The notes below the pieces were generated by a model that ran no database searches, was not told the DNA's origin, and saw nothing but the letters and a program-made list of their open reading frames with translations. From Polytrichum commune (lineage: Eukaryota; Streptophyta; Polytrichopsida; Polytrichales; Polytrichaceae), in the NCBI GenBank assembly GCA_950295325.1, contig OX485805.1, forward strand, positions 2,606,501 through 2,670,500: DNA of 64,000 nucleotides, written 5' to 3'. Shown here piece after piece: positions 43,736 to 56,089 of this stretch. Position 1 is the first letter of the stretch. Every line of letters begins with the position of its first letter. A program made the position numbers and the translations under genes.

Positions 43736-46682
43736 AAACCACATGGCACTGTGTGTGTGCTGTTGAAGCGACTGCATCTCGAGGCATTTGGGTAGCATAG
43801 CTTAATAAAATTACAGTCACAACCAATAAGACTTGGGTGCATGCATGTCACACTCACACCTTCTTCGCATTCTGGCTCCGGTGTTTGGCACACTGCAAGA
43901 ACATGAGTACAAAAGCCCCCAATTTAATACCTCCATTTTAACACCTTCAAGAGCCTGTGCATTCCAGAAATCTAATTTTTAGAACTATTAGAGCTGCTGT
44001 CAAGTGCAGATTGTCAGAGACAAAACTAAGTTTGGCATGAAACGAAAATTGCACAGCCATAACCCAAATCACTAGGATGAGGGCTATGAACAGAGGATAT
44101 CCTCCAGCAGCGTTGCACGAGCTGAATGCTCAATTGAAATGCCATTCTAGATGCAAACTGGTTTGGAGCATTGTACAACGCATGACATGACAATACACTC
44201 GAACTTAGATTCAGATGAATTGACACATATCAAAGACGGTGTCTTACAAGCTGGGATTTGAGATCCAGGCTTTGCAGGAGTCAGCAATCGCCGGGCAACC
44301 TGGTGGATAGTGTCATCGTGATTAGTTTCAACCTGTAAAACATGTACCAATGTCAATCAATCAAAATCAAGATGGAATGCCCAGGACTAAGTCCCGCTAG
44401 AAGCAGTCCAGAGGTCACCTTGGGTTTTTTTGGAATTCACATGTTGAATTTCTCGTGACCTAGTGCACTTCGGGATAAACTCTCAAAACTTCACTGTTGG
44501 GTGCATGAAACCTTGACTTAGCTTTAGACTCCATAATTTGACTGTTACAATCAAAGCATCATATTTTCAATAACATTTGGTCATCTTGCACTGAACTTCC
44601 CAAATGCACTAACAGAGCATAGTTGACAGCAATTATATTTCCATATTTCTAGACCTTTGGCCGGTACGAGAGCAACGCTGTCACGACCAGACCAGCACTA
44701 CTCCAAGCTATTTGCAAAGTGGTGGCTGGAAGTTCAAGAGATCCCTCCATTTCTGTCAATTTAAACTACAGAGAGAATAGCAGAAACTGCCTCCAAAATC
44801 TGTGCTGAAGATGAGAAAAGTCCCTATCGGATGTTCCACCTTACACAACCTACTCTGTATAACCACTCTTCGAGGCCTTCCGAGGCTGATGTCAAGACTA
44901 GACAGCATATCCCAAATCAACTCCTGAAAAGAAAAAAAGACATGGTATACACACATAGATTCCCTGACATGTGCTTATCGGTCATACATTATACCCACCT
45001 CCTTTGGTTGAGTCGTGCTTAAGTCGGAGACAGCAATCCATTTCCTACCCGCCTCTGCACATTTTGAAAGCTCAAACCAAATTAGAAGCTGCAACAAACC
45101 AAAGACTCTCTTTGACAAAATAGACCAGTTCTCTACATTGATCCTGAATTGTGGAATCTGAGAGCAAGATAAGAAGAAAGGTCGCTGTCCCTCACGAAAA
45201 CAAAGTATGTGGCCATGGGTTAATGTAGCTTCTAATGCACCACTTACACATGGCGAATTTTGGAAGTCTCAGAACGTCAAGAACCCACCCGCAAGTTGGG
45301 GAGCCACCTTTTTGAGCACTTTAGCTTCAGACATGCAATCAAGGCGTTCTACACGGTCGTCGAATGGTTCGACGACTCTCAAAACACATTAAAATGAACG
45401 ACCAACTTACCTTCCTCGTCACAAATCCCAGCTTGAGATTGGTGACAACTTCATTGGTTTCTCATCCTCGTGTGTGAGTCATGACTTTCTACAGGAACCC
45501 TTTACTCGCACGTTGGAGATTTCTGAACGTTCGACGTCTAACACTTTTCGCACTCAAACACAGAAGGCTACTCAAGAGTGCATCCTGCCTAACCTAGTCG
45601 TGTATCCTTCCAGCAAACATTACCAAATTGACGAACCAAAGTCCATACAGATGACAATGCGAACAAGAAAGCTTGTACGGTATTTAAAATCTTTAGCACT
45701 CCACTCCAGACTGTGTAACTAAATGTTCTTACACAGCTCCCAGATCAATGCGGAAGCAATTCTTGCCAGGTAGGACCTTCTGCTAGAGATTTGTTGCACC
45801 ACATGCTCCGGTTGCTTGAATGTGAACTAAGAAGGCAATGTAGCTGTCATACATTCTCTAACACAAATTCAAGCCTAAACAACTGCTCTTGCAGCATCCT
45901 CGTGGATGCAAGAATCGGCATTCAGAGCATGAAGCATATCACCATTATTAAGAAAAAACAATTTGGGAAGTGGTCCGGAGGAAGATGGAAGTATAAACTC
46001 TCTCTCATCTTCTCCACACCCACTTCATCACTCACTGTCCACGTGCAAGAGTGCACATAACCCTCAACAATCCAGAAGCTCCCACCGCCCTACCCATCAG
46101 CTCACAACACAGAACCCGCCCCGCCATGGCCCCCAAATCTCACCAATGGTCACTAGTATGCATCGTCTACCAAGAAGATTAAGCCTAAACAACTACTCCT
46201 GCAGCATCCTCGAGTGGATGCAAGCATCGGCAGCCAAGCCATGCAGCATATCACCACTACCAAGAAGAGACAATGTAGGAATTGATCAGGAAGAAGATGA
46301 AGCCCAGACTCTCACATCCCATCCATCCAGCGCTCACTTTAAATGTGCAACAAGAGTGCACATAACCCTCAACACCCAGCTCAATCCAGAAGCTCCCAGC
46401 AGCTCACACCACAGAACCTTGCCAGAGAGGACCCTTCTGCTAGGGAAGTGAATGTGAACTAAGAAGACAATGTAGCCGCCATCACTCACTTCACATGTGC
46501 AACAAGAGTGCACATAACTCTCAACACCTAGATTGATCCAGAACCGCCCACCACCTTGCCAACCAGCTCACAACCAGAGAATCTAACCTAACCCAACTCG
46601 CCATGGCCCCCAAACTCTCACCTGTGATCACCAGCAGCAGCAACAGACACCCGAACACATCCCGCGATTGCCACCTCGCCAT
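43736..46682 (-). CDS. probable spliced gene of unknown function
   Basis: I do not recognise the product. Several minus-strand segments combine normal amino-acid texture, GT/AG limits and compatible phases. Candidate exon 46622-46682 reads MARWQSRDVFGCLLLLLVIT, a likely signal peptide, before GTGAGA. Three consecutive exons join in phase: 44999-45157 (53 codons, IPQFRINVENW to DLSTTQPKE), 44840-44923 (28 codons, ELIWDMLSSLDISLGRPRR), and 44248-44332 (VETNHDDTIHQVARRLLTPA). An upstream open segment near 45300-45370 (EPFDDRVERLDCMSEAKVL) may be another exon, but its phase to 45157 does not resolve. A last exon from 43892 stays open to a stop near 43736 (Cys-rich) or ends AKHRSQNAKKV in another phase. 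Whether the first exon belongs to the same transcript is uncertain. Confidence 0.4.
45860..46560. repeat. tandem duplications inside the putative gene
   Basis: CTTGCAGCATCCTCGTGGATG (45890) recurs as CCTGCAGCATCCTCGAGTGG (46198), each followed by ATCGGCA and GCATATCACCA. AGAGTGCACATAACCCTCAAC occurs near 46045, 46355 and 46505, each followed by CCAGAAGCTCCCA-like sequence. ATGGCCCCCAAA also occurs twice. The units are about 310 and 150 bp. They probably lie in an intron or 5' untranslated region. Confidence 0.65.
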
Positions 46683-46919
46683 TGTTCTCCGGCCTCTTCT
46701 GTCAACAAGCCCTGAACCACCTGAAGTTTGAACTCAACAGCTTAGCTCGCACAGACCTGACCACTCAACCTACACAAACCAAACACACCAAGTGACGACT
46801 GCGACGGAACGGCGGCCGAAAACAGTTTGGAAAAGGAATCCCCAGTGCCCTTCCCAGCTGCGCTAGCTCCTTCTAGCTCAGCTTACCTCACCACCTCACC
46901 TCACTGGCAACGACTGGGC

Positions 46920-47200
46920 ACTCAAATGGATCAGAAGAGTGTGACCGACTGACCGACCTTAGCTTAATATTCTCCCTCCACCTGCCCCTTCCCCGCTCCT
47001 AAAGTTGCTTTCTTGTTGGAGATCGATCGGAGGTTGCATGGCGAGCCTGCGATCATTGTCCTTGCGGGGCGCAGAGCGAGGGGACGGCGATGCGCGAGCC
47101 GGCCGCCAGTCCGACAGCCCGTCCGCGCCCGTCACAGCCCGTCAGGGCCACTGGGACAGACTGGGTACACTTGTTATTCTGTGTCTGTGTGTGTGTGATT
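46920..47200 (-). promoter_or_regulatory. G+C-rich island, possible promoter/5' end of the minus-strand gene
   Basis: The segment 46985-47165 is rich in CG dinucleotides, unlike the surrounding A+T-rich DNA, and lies just upstream of the candidate first exon at 46682. Promoter function is inferred from composition and position only. The short plus-strand frames here are not supported. Confidence 0.3.
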
Positions 47201-47203
47201 AGG

Positions 47204-48075
47204 TTGACCCACACTAATTACTCCACATTCCACACTATTTGAATGTTTTCTTATCACGGTAACAAAAACAAAATTGGTGTGGTTTCTGTATGGATGAAGA
47301 TAAATACGCCAATGTGTGCAATTAGGGCTAGAGGTTCATGGTGTTTACATAAAAACTCATGACATAGGATTCGTGAAAACGTGACATTCCCATGTGATGT
47401 TTTTTGTTTTTTTTTCCAAGGTCGACTCAATTTTTAGTCTTGTGGAATGCACTTGAACTTTGGAAAAAGTTTTAGTACTGTTGGTAAAAACTTGTGTAGC
47501 TGACAAAAGTTGCCTCCAAAGATCAATTCAAGCCGGCTTTCCTTGCATTTGAGAAAATGACATGTGTGACATTTTTACGTGCCATATGTGACATTTTCAT
47601 GAATACCATGTTTCATCCATTGCGTAGGTGAAAACATAGTGAATTCTATTATAGCATTTGCATGTTTATTTTGAGACAAGTGGCTCCCGGAATAGCATTA
47701 GAGACTCCAGATTAGTGTAATGGAGTCTAACTGGAATGAAACGGTCCTCAACCTAATAGGGACTTGTTTTCACTAGAGCCCCTTTATCCAAGATGGATGA
47801 GTTTACACAAACGCCACAGATTCCAAGCCTACAACTAGGTTGCCCTTTTCTAATTCATTGGCATCCCACACTAGTTTGAATATTTATTATCAGAGTAACA
47901 AAATCAAGGAATTTTTTCATTACTGCAGTTGCTCCACATATTGGATACGCCGATATGTGCAATTAGTTTGCCTCATGCTAATATATTGACATCTCACAAT
48001 ATATTATAGATTTACTACCACAACATAAAAAAACAAGTAAACAATTCTTTGTGGTCGCTATACAAATGAACAAAC
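47204..48075. repeat. three degenerate copies of a roughly 125-bp repeat
   Basis: Copies near 47204, 47837 and 47967 share CTAATT, CATCCCACACTA, TTTGAATRTTTWYTATCA, GGTAACAAAA and CGCCAATGTGTGCAATTAG-like blocks. The last two are adjacent. No coding capacity. Confidence 0.5.
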
Positions 48076-48079
48076 AATG

Positions 48080-48478
48080 TTAAAAGGTTTTCTAATCAAA
48101 TAATGACCCCGAGGTGATTTGCATGGGTAAAGAGTCAACCTATTTGCAAGGTCAATCTAATTGCACAAATAAATGCATATGAGGACCAAAAAGACTTGTC
48201 ACCACCCGTCAATGACACTAGAATAAAAAAAAAAGGACGCCTAAGGGCGGGGTTACATGAAGGTCCAAGACCAAAGAAACTTCAAATTCAATCGGCCCTG
48301 TTCATTGAGATTTTTTTATTTTTTTTTATTTTTTTAAAAACATTGAATCCAATGAGTTTGCATTGAAACCCAGGTCCAAGGTATGAGGAAAATGAAGTGG
48401 CAAACTAATGCAACACCACTTTTTCATCCAAAAACATTTGAAAGACCAAAATGCAACTTCACCTAGTTTGAGAAACCA
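48080..48478. other. no gene recognised
   Basis: A+T-rich with T and A homopolymers (48310-48335). Confidence 0.35.
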
Positions 48479-48479
48479 G

Positions 48480-49145
48480 TCAAGATCCCAAGGTTCCCAA
48501 GTCCAACCAATTACATGTTGGGATCTTTCAGGTTTCTCTTTATTAATTTATAGTATATTCCATAGATTCCTCTAGAATGATCGGTGATTTTCCTGAAGTC
48601 TTGAACTTCAACCAGTTAATTCTCAAACTCAACCAGTTCATCTGTAACTACACAGCGTGGTCGGTTCTCCTGGTCCATCATGCACGGGGGTCCATAAACA
48701 ATGACAACTGACGGCTACACTATTTGGTCTAATCAGTGTGGGTTGTCATTCAATGATACGTGTTGCTCTAACTTTTTGCAAACACTCTTTTGTTTTCTAC
48801 CAACTAATTAAGTCGTATTGTATTCTTCGGCGCGCATACTAACTCCCTTCTGTTGTTTGGGTAAAAAATGGTACTCTCAGAAAATCAGTTATTGCAACAC
48901 GTAACTCCAATTGGTAACCCACACTCATTAGACAAATTAGTGTAGTTACAGATGAACCAGTTGAGTTTTGAGAAATAACCGGTTCAAGTTTGAAGACTTT
49001 GAAACATTCATCAACCATTCTAGGGCAATCTATGGATATACCACCTCAAATGGATAAAGAAAACCCTGAAAGATCACAACACGGGGAACCGGTTGGACGT
49101 GGAAACACTATAATCTCGACCGATTATGCCCACAAATCTCCGCGG
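48480..49145. mobile_element. hairpin-MITE family, second locus
   Basis: Arms 48480-48675 and 48945-49145 are reverse complements of each other and match 22754-23297. Shared markers are AAGTCCAACCAATTACATGTT, CATAGATTCCTCTAGAATGAT and TCTTGAACTTCAACC. The spacer here is about 270 bp, longer than at the first locus, and the arms are more diverged. Confidence 0.7.
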
Positions 49146-49313
49146 ACACGGAGGGCCACTTCACACACGAGACTGAGAGCCCGTGACCATTACACTTCAC
49201 GCACTCTCATCGGTGGAAAAGGCGGGGCCGGTCCAAGTTCGCTACTTCACATTACGCTTGAGGGACCAAAGGAGTATGCGAATGCAAGACGGATGTAAAG
49301 TCCACATGGATTC

Positions 49314-49681
49314 GGCACCACGGGCCTTGGCTTGGTGGTTAGGGCTCATGGCCCCCAATGAGGAGGTTGTGGGTTCTATTCCCCATGCCGGCGTGGTGCT
49401 CACCACCTTAGTCCACCCAACTATGGTGGGGGGTCCTTGGACCTTGTTGTATGGGTACCTCAAAGCCCTTTGGGGGGATACCATGTCCGGTATCTTCAAG
49501 GTACTAGTGGCTAGCTAGGAACTAGTATAGTGTGTCACTATAGTGCCCATCCTCGAAAGGGGAGAGTAGTATTGCCCCAATGTCCCCTTGTCCGGTGGGC
49601 ATCGGGTCATTGACATTACGAATGGACACTTTATTCACGCCGGCCCCCTGCTAAAAAGGGACCGGAGTTTCTATCTATCTA
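49314..49681 (+). mobile_element. tRNA-derived SINE, 368 bp, with 13-bp target duplication
   Basis: Flanked by perfect TCCACATGGATTC (49301-49313 and 49682-49694). The head contains TGGCTTGGTGG (A-box-like) and, about 40 bp on, GGTTCTATTCC (B-box-like, one mismatch), as in tRNA-derived SINEs. The 3' end is a short (TCTA)n tail. The body has no coding capacity. Perfect duplications suggest a fairly young insertion. Confidence 0.85.
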
Positions 49682-49699
49682 TCCACATGGATTCCTACA

Positions 49700-50475
49700 T
49701 GACATCGAATGAATCATGTTTCATAGTCACTTGGACTATTTTCAACAGCCACCCTCTTGGAGGTAGGCCTGACATAGAACCGGGAGACCACAACACTCCG
49801 AACGCTCACAACCGTCGGTTTATTCCACTTCACCATGTGTCAGGACCCGCACGAACAAAAATCCATTGAAATAGCATTTGATCGAGGACCCGGTCACGTA
49901 CGACTTCACACTACACTTGAGGGCCCGTGACGACACTACAACATGATGGTGGAGGTGTGTTGGGACGACGGCCTTTGGACACGCTTTCTTTTGGGCTCTC
50001 ACAAATATTGTCATGGTCATGGTCACGGCTCTTGGCTCGTGTGTGAAGTGGCCCTGATGAGGGTGGGTGAGGAGGCCCGTCAAGGGAAGGGATAAGGGAG
50101 GGAGCCCCCACGGATCCCTGTCAGTGGGAGTTAGTAGGGGAGGTGACACTCGAGGCAGGGGCATGAATAATGCGTCTGACAAATCTACAGGGGGTCTACA
50201 TACTAGGGTGGACCCAATAATACTGCAGGGGTTGGTGCTCTGGAGGAGCACTGAGGAGGGACGGTTCAAAGGAGCACGCGTTCAAAGGGTTTGCATATGC
50301 AAGTTGTCATGTGTGTGCATACTACTAAGCTTTACCCATACAGTTATAATGGGCCCCCAAGTCTTCCAAACCGTTGACGAGTACTCTGTCATACTTGTGT
50401 GCCTGAATTATGGCGTCCTCTCGAGCGATGAGGCGACGACAAGGTGCTCGTTGTCATGGTCGTGCATGCCCAGGT
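49700..50475. other. G+C-richer spacer, no gene recognised
   Basis: Overlapping frames up to 169 codons on both strands reflect composition; none has a recognisable domain. Confidence 0.35.
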
Positions 50476-50479
50476 GCAT

Positions 50480-51515
50480 GTGGTTGGCGTCCAGGGTGTT
50501 GGGTTGTCACACTGGGATTGGGTGTGTGAACAAAACCCTAAGAGCATCCCCACCAGATCAGGTACACGCCAAATAGAGTATATAATATTCTACACCTTTG
50601 GGGAGCCCTCCATCTTGGGCGGGGCAGCTCATCTTGAGTCGAAGCCCACCAAAGCCTAGGCATACCCCCGGTATAATTAGGAAGCAATCAATAAGACAAC
50701 GACACATATTATCTGGCATGGGATGAAGTAGGATATCGTCGGAGTATTTGATATTAAAGTAATCTCTTGGCGGGCTGGAGGAGGGTTGTTATATGAATCA
50801 TTTATGGCGGGGGGAGGTCTTTACTATACCCAGACCGGTTCTAAATTATGGGGGACTGGACACTGGTGGGGCTCAATTTATGCCGGCACCGCCACCTAAG
50901 AACTTGGGATACCCCATTTTTGGCGTTGGCATGCCCCATACCCGGCCTGATGGGGACGCTCTAAGGTCGCTTTGGATATAGTCAAGGCCAGTGCCCGGGA
51001 AGTTTTTGGGCATAGTAGTCGGTCAAGATCCTAGTGATTCTAAATCCAACCGGTTACATGTTCATGACATCCTTCGGTTTTGTTGCTTCATTCATTTGAG
51101 GTATATTCTTCTATAGATTCCTCTCAAATGATCGGTAATTCTCCAGAGGTCTTGAACTTCAACCGGTTATTTTTGCGTGTATTTGGCATTTAGGGTGTTG
51201 GGTTGTCACACCGAAATTGGGTGTGAACAAAACCCTAAGGTCACTTTGGATATAGTCATGGCCAGTGCCCGGGAAGTTTTTGGGGGCATATATAGTCGGT
51301 CAAGATCCTAGTGATTCTAAATCCAATCAGTTACATGTTGATGACATCCTCCGGTTTTGCTGCTTTAATTCGTTCGAGGTATATTCTTCCATAGATTCCT
51401 CTCAAATGATCGGTAATTCTCCGGAGGTCTTGAACTTGAACCGGTTGTTTCTCAAACTCAACTGGTTAGTTCATTTGTGACTAACCGCCGATTCTCCCCG
51501 AGCAATGGTCATGGC
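50480..51515. repeat. tandem duplication containing two direct copies of the hairpin-MITE arm
   Basis: The sequence GGGTGTTGGGTTGTCACAC and GTGAACAAAACCCTAA, AGGTC-CTTTGGATATAGTC, then CAGTGCCCGGGAAGTTTTTG followed by a MITE arm occurs twice: from about 50490 (interrupted by the element at 50542-50961) to 51177, and from about 51190 to 51515. The arms (50985-51177 and 51280-51515) carry ATTCCTCTCAAATGATCGG and TCTTGAACTT-AACCGGTT, the family of 22754-23297, here in direct orientation. Confidence 0.8.
50542..50961. mobile_element. 420-bp Harbinger-type MITE with TAA duplication and empty site nearby
   Basis: Ends GAGCATCCCCACCAGATCAGG and (inverted) GAGCGTCCCCATCAGGCC, flanked by TAA at 50539-50541 and 50962-50964. 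The neighbouring tandem copy at about 51231-51241 has the uninterrupted sequence AACCCTAAGGTC with a single TAA, a direct record of the empty site. Ends resemble those of the element at 15528-16818. No coding capacity. Confidence 0.9.
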
Positions 51516-51519
51516 CCTA

Positions 51520-52360
51520 TTGTGGGCGCTTCCAACTTTGCTTGCATAGTATGTTATTGGGCATTGGATCGGATCGTTAAGAACTCTCGGGCATCGCGAT
51601 AAGTTGCGAAGATTGTCATTTCGAGTTTCAGATTTGGAGTTCGTGAGGGTTGTTTTGTACATGTGATCAAGGGGTTGTGGGGGAAAATGGTTTTCTTGTG
51701 GTCATGGTCGGTTGTGCGAAGACCATGACCAAGAGAAATTCACATCATTTCTAAAAGCTTTGGTTGTGGGACATGGTGTAAAGTGGACTTAGATCGGGAT
51801 GTAGTGTTTTAGAATCGAATGTTTCATAAATTCCAGATCTAAGGATTTGCTAGTTCTAGGCGTTGTTATAATTAGATTTTAAAAAAATATAGAAGTTTGC
51901 TCAGTATTTTTTCCCCTTGTGAAATGGTCGCCTTATTTCCTGGTGAGACAACCTATTTGGGTTCTCTTACCGCAAAATTTGGGTGACCACCAAACATTAT
52001 TCATATATGGACATGAACAATTTCATGTCACTTCCATGTCACTTTCTCATCCATGTGTTGACATGCTCACTCATGATCAATTCAATTTTTGGTGACCTAA
52101 AATAAAACAAGGTGGGACCACCACTCATTTTCCAACCAATGAGAGATCTTAGAAAGTAGTGGTCATGATCACTAGTCACTACTATAAACAAACCTTGAGA
52201 TACTAAAATTATAAGTGGTAACAATGAAGATTCTTTACTATGCAAGTGTTCACATAGGCCATCTCAATTTTGTTAAAATTTGAACCTAGAATAGTTGACA
52301 TATTTTGAGCATAAAATTTAATCTCACCATAACATGTGTCTTTTGATGTCCATCGACAAT
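51520..52360. other. no gene recognised
   Basis: Moderately A+T-rich spacer without open frames of note. Confidence 0.35.
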
Positions 52361-52362
52361 TA

Positions 52363-52581
52363 CTCTGTCCGTCCCAAAATGATTGTCCTACTCCCCGGAG
52401 TTTTCTATCCCAAAATGATTGTCCGAGATCAAATGTTTATTGATTTTGTTGATGTAGAAAATTTTGCCAAATGTGCCAAATAATTTCTACATCAACAAAA
52501 TCAATAAACATTTGATATCAGACCATCGTTTTGGGACATAAAACTCTAGGGGGTAGGACAATCATTTTGGGACGGAGGGAG
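52363..52581. mobile_element. Stowaway MITE (Tc1/mariner), 219 bp
   Basis: Ends CTCTGTCCGTCCCAAAATGA and (inverted) CTCCCTCCGTCCCAAAATGA match the Stowaway consensus and are flanked by TA (52361-52362 and 52582-52583). Most of the element can fold on itself (ATTTCTACATCAACAAAATC against its complement). No coding capacity. Confidence 0.92.
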
Positions 52582-53029
52582 TACAAAGACTTGTCATAAA
52601 AACCTTGAATGATCAAAGTTGTCTTGGTACAAAGAGTGTCAACAAAAAGCCACTTACTATTAGACAAAGCCTTAGTAGTCCATATGATGTAAGTAAGGTA
52701 TGTGGGCCTTATGTGGTCACTCTTTCTTAATGGGACAACTTTTGAGTGGTATATGGCAAGGGCTACACTTAAGGACGGATACCAGAAAGACATGTGTAAC
52801 GATGGGACTGGACAATGTGATCCATATATAGATGTTAAGTTTAAAAATTAAACTTAACACGAAGTTGGGAGGGCATATATGATCACTCAAGGAATGTGTG
52901 CTTATTGTGGCACTTCCACCTCCACATACCAATATAGTTGTTGAATCGTCGAGTTGCTAAACTTGTTATGCTAGCCATTTTGAATGAGGAAGAATGCCAA
53001 TAAGAGACTGGCAATTGGACATGTTATTT

Positions 53030-53735
53030 ATAAAATGCACTAAGGGTACATTAAAAGTAGACAATCTCATTATAAGAGAAGTAGATAACTTTAAGATGTG
53101 GGCCATTACTTTTTTATGTATATAATATAGGGATTGAAGTTTAGGATCGTAGGCTTATGTTTAGTATGATCAATTGAGAGCTAGGAGATTCTTAATTCGC
53201 AAGAGGTTGTCAAATTTTGAGGTTGTCATTTTTTTTTGGGTACCCATATAGGATTTTTTTGCGCTTGTGCACAAAGTTCTATGGAGAGTGTGCTGTGTTT
53301 TTAGCATGCAATCATTTTTTTGGGTGAATACATGTGCACTTTTGTAATGCATACGGTGTATGATATTTTAGTTGTTGATATAATTGTGTATGGTATGCAA
53401 GTGTGATGTGGTTGTGTTTTTTTCTTAAGTCTCTTTATAGTTCATGACATTAAGAACCATTTTTTCAATAGTAGGTATGAACATGGATTTTGTATGTATG
53501 CAATGGTATGTATGAACATGGATTAACTTTTTATTACTTAAGAGGAATATAGACTACAATAAATTGCATTGGCATGGGAAATATAAGTAATAGTTGGATG
53601 CAAACAAATAGGTTGTTTTAGAGAATTAAGTAATTATAGAGAACCTTTAATTTATGCTTTGGAAGTAAATAGCCCCTAAACAAATACTCCTTTGTTGCAC
53701 GCGATGCACAAAAATTCTATAAAGTGCGCCAACAT
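53030..53735. mobile_element. hAT-like MITE, diverged copy
   Basis: The left part (AAATGCACTAAGGG, GTAGACAATCTCATTATAAG, GTGGGCCATTA) and the right part in reverse (CACTTTATAGAATTTTTGTGC, GGGGCTATTTAC) match both ends of the element at 28493-29128, with the interior replaced or expanded. Ends and target duplication are eroded. Confidence 0.65.
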
Positions 53736-53739
53736 GACT

Positions 53740-55510
53740 TGGGCTTGAAATGTGTAGTTAGGAATTTGGATAAGACAAAAACTAGGAAAACACTCAAAGA
53801 AGACTTAAAAGGTGATCCTTGTGTCATCTAGGTGTCTTAGATAAGTTTTATTAGGACAAGCATAGGGTTATGTCATGTTAGTTTGGGTGTTGGAGTCATA
53901 ATTCATTCAATTTAACACAACAATTTCAAAATCGCTTAGTCACAGTACATGCAATTCATTGAAAGTCACTCAACCTCACATTATTTTTCTTGTCAATAGT
54001 CTAGCAGTGAGTTCATTTTAAATGGATCAAGTGTGGTGCTCAAGCATAGGCATAACCATCGACAATAGTCTTGCATAAAGTATCCATTCAAGTTTCAATA
54101 CCAAAGTCAAGGACATTTTGATGTAGTCGCAAATTTTGTGTTAATTAATCCTTTTAGTATGACTTGAAATGATAATGCAATCATCCTTACATGATTCTCT
54201 ATACTTCTCTCAAACAATTAGTTCGAGTTATCTCTCTAACTCATTATAGTCCTCAATGTGGTCTCTTAGATTACGTGATCTCTTTCATTTCTCAACAAGA
54301 ATTTTCGTTACTTGATTCAATAGGCAATCATCTATCTCGGTCAACTTTGGTAATTCTCAATAGTTTATTAATTTCAGGCAATCACATCTCTATATTCGGA
54401 ATGATTTGATCTTAATATATAATATTGTTTGAAATCTCTCTCCAACAAAGTCATTCTTTCACAATTGAATTTTTATATAAATAACTCGATCCAATAGTTT
54501 TCCGAGGTAATATACAAGTACTTGGTTTGTGAATCACTCATATTTCATGAGATGCAATAGTCTCACCCTAACAAAATAGTTTCATGATCAAATTGAAAAT
54601 CTCTTAGGCCATTGACTGAGCAACTTCCAATGAATCACAAATAATCTACATGAAAGCATAGATATGATTAACAATGCAATTCTTTTCCCATGACTGCCAC
54701 TTACAAACTTTTATTGATTGTCACACAAACCATAATAGAGATTAATCAATATTACTTTGCTTTCAAGTAGTATCATAAACTAATACAAAGTCCTTTATGC
54801 ACATGATCGCCTAAAGAATTACTCCTTAGTACAGAGAACATGACCACTAGTCCTCTCAACTAGGGTAAATTAACATAAACAAGGATCAATCCTTGATCCT
54901 TAAGATAAATGCCCTCTCGGCCAAAGTTAAAAGAATATTGTCTCAAGATCTCTCTTAAGAAGGAAAAAACACACCTACTCTTTTCTTTCATCTCACTTTG
55001 TATGTTTCTTAGGGCTACAACCTTTCCTATCAGAGCATAGTCTTTCAAAGTCTTATTTTCTCTATCTCCTAGGCTATGGCGTGAATTTTGGCACATGCTA
55101 ATTGGATTTATAGTTTTCTTATATATTTTCACATTGTTTTCTCATTGGAGCAAAAAAACCAAAAATTTGACTCCACGAAATGGCAATTGTGTGTGTGTCT
55201 ACATGGGGGTCAAATGGTGTGTAAATTATTGGTCCACCACATTCAACAAGCATGTCTTGTGTTGGACTATGATGATGTACGGAAGTGATCACAAGGTAGT
55301 TACAATACATGACTTTGTTCCTTTTTTCAATTGGAAAGTGGTCACAAAGTGGTTATGCTTCTACTACAAGTACATACATCACATTCCATGAATGAAAGTA
55401 GATGAATGGTCCGTGGGTGTACAATTATGCGTATAATGGCATGTTCATTTTGATATACACGAGATCAACATTGGAATGATTTATGTTTGTCTGATTGAAA
55501 CCCCAAACTA
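53740..55510. other. A+T-rich spacer, no gene
   Basis: No open frame over 98 codons, and no family resemblance or repeat pair recognised. Confidence 0.4.
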
Positions 55511-55515
55511 CATTA

Positions 55516-55803
55516 AATAATGTTAATGGTGTGGGCTGGAAAATTAGCATGGAAATATTTAAAAACATGGACCATCCTAATTCATGGTTATGGTAGAAAT
55601 AACGTGGGTTTATGACACTGTGTTTGCCCTAAGTCTTCATGAAGACTTCCAACCAATACATTGAGTATTAGTTATAGAAAAAAAAAAAAAAAAAAAACAA
55701 TCACCAAGATCAACTTTCAAGATAATTAATGTGGTCCACACTGAGTTTGAATTAGAGGTTTTGTGTGGGTCGAAAATTAATGTGGCCCACAATAATAGGA
55801 CTA
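55516..55803. mobile_element. Stowaway-like MITE, copy 2
   Basis: Left GTGTGGGCTGGAAAATTAGC and right CCACAATAATAGGAC correspond to the two ends of 42359-42617. The right end is followed by TA; the left end is eroded. An A run of about 20 lies inside (55678-55697). Confidence 0.5.
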
Positions 55804-56089
55804 TTTAGTGTAGCTAGCAACATAAGATAAGTGACCAAATAAGGCACACATGTGTCAATTGAACTCTCCAAAGTTCCAATGGTGTGAATAATATATGTGC
55901 ACATTATGTGGTCATTTTTCAACACATAATGTAGGAAAGACATAATACGACAAGACTTCTAAAAATATTATATATGAAGATGCTTATATACTTAAGATTA
56001 AAAAAATTAACAATATGTAAAATTTTGGGAAAAATGCAGGATAAAAGTCAATATGAGACAAATAGCAAAATAAACTTAGCTTGAATTGT

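Noticed and set aside
49820-50576. Frames of 149-169 codons on both strands
   Set aside because: Overlapping, antisense and compositionally biased, with no recognisable domain; part overlaps a MITE and a tandem duplication.
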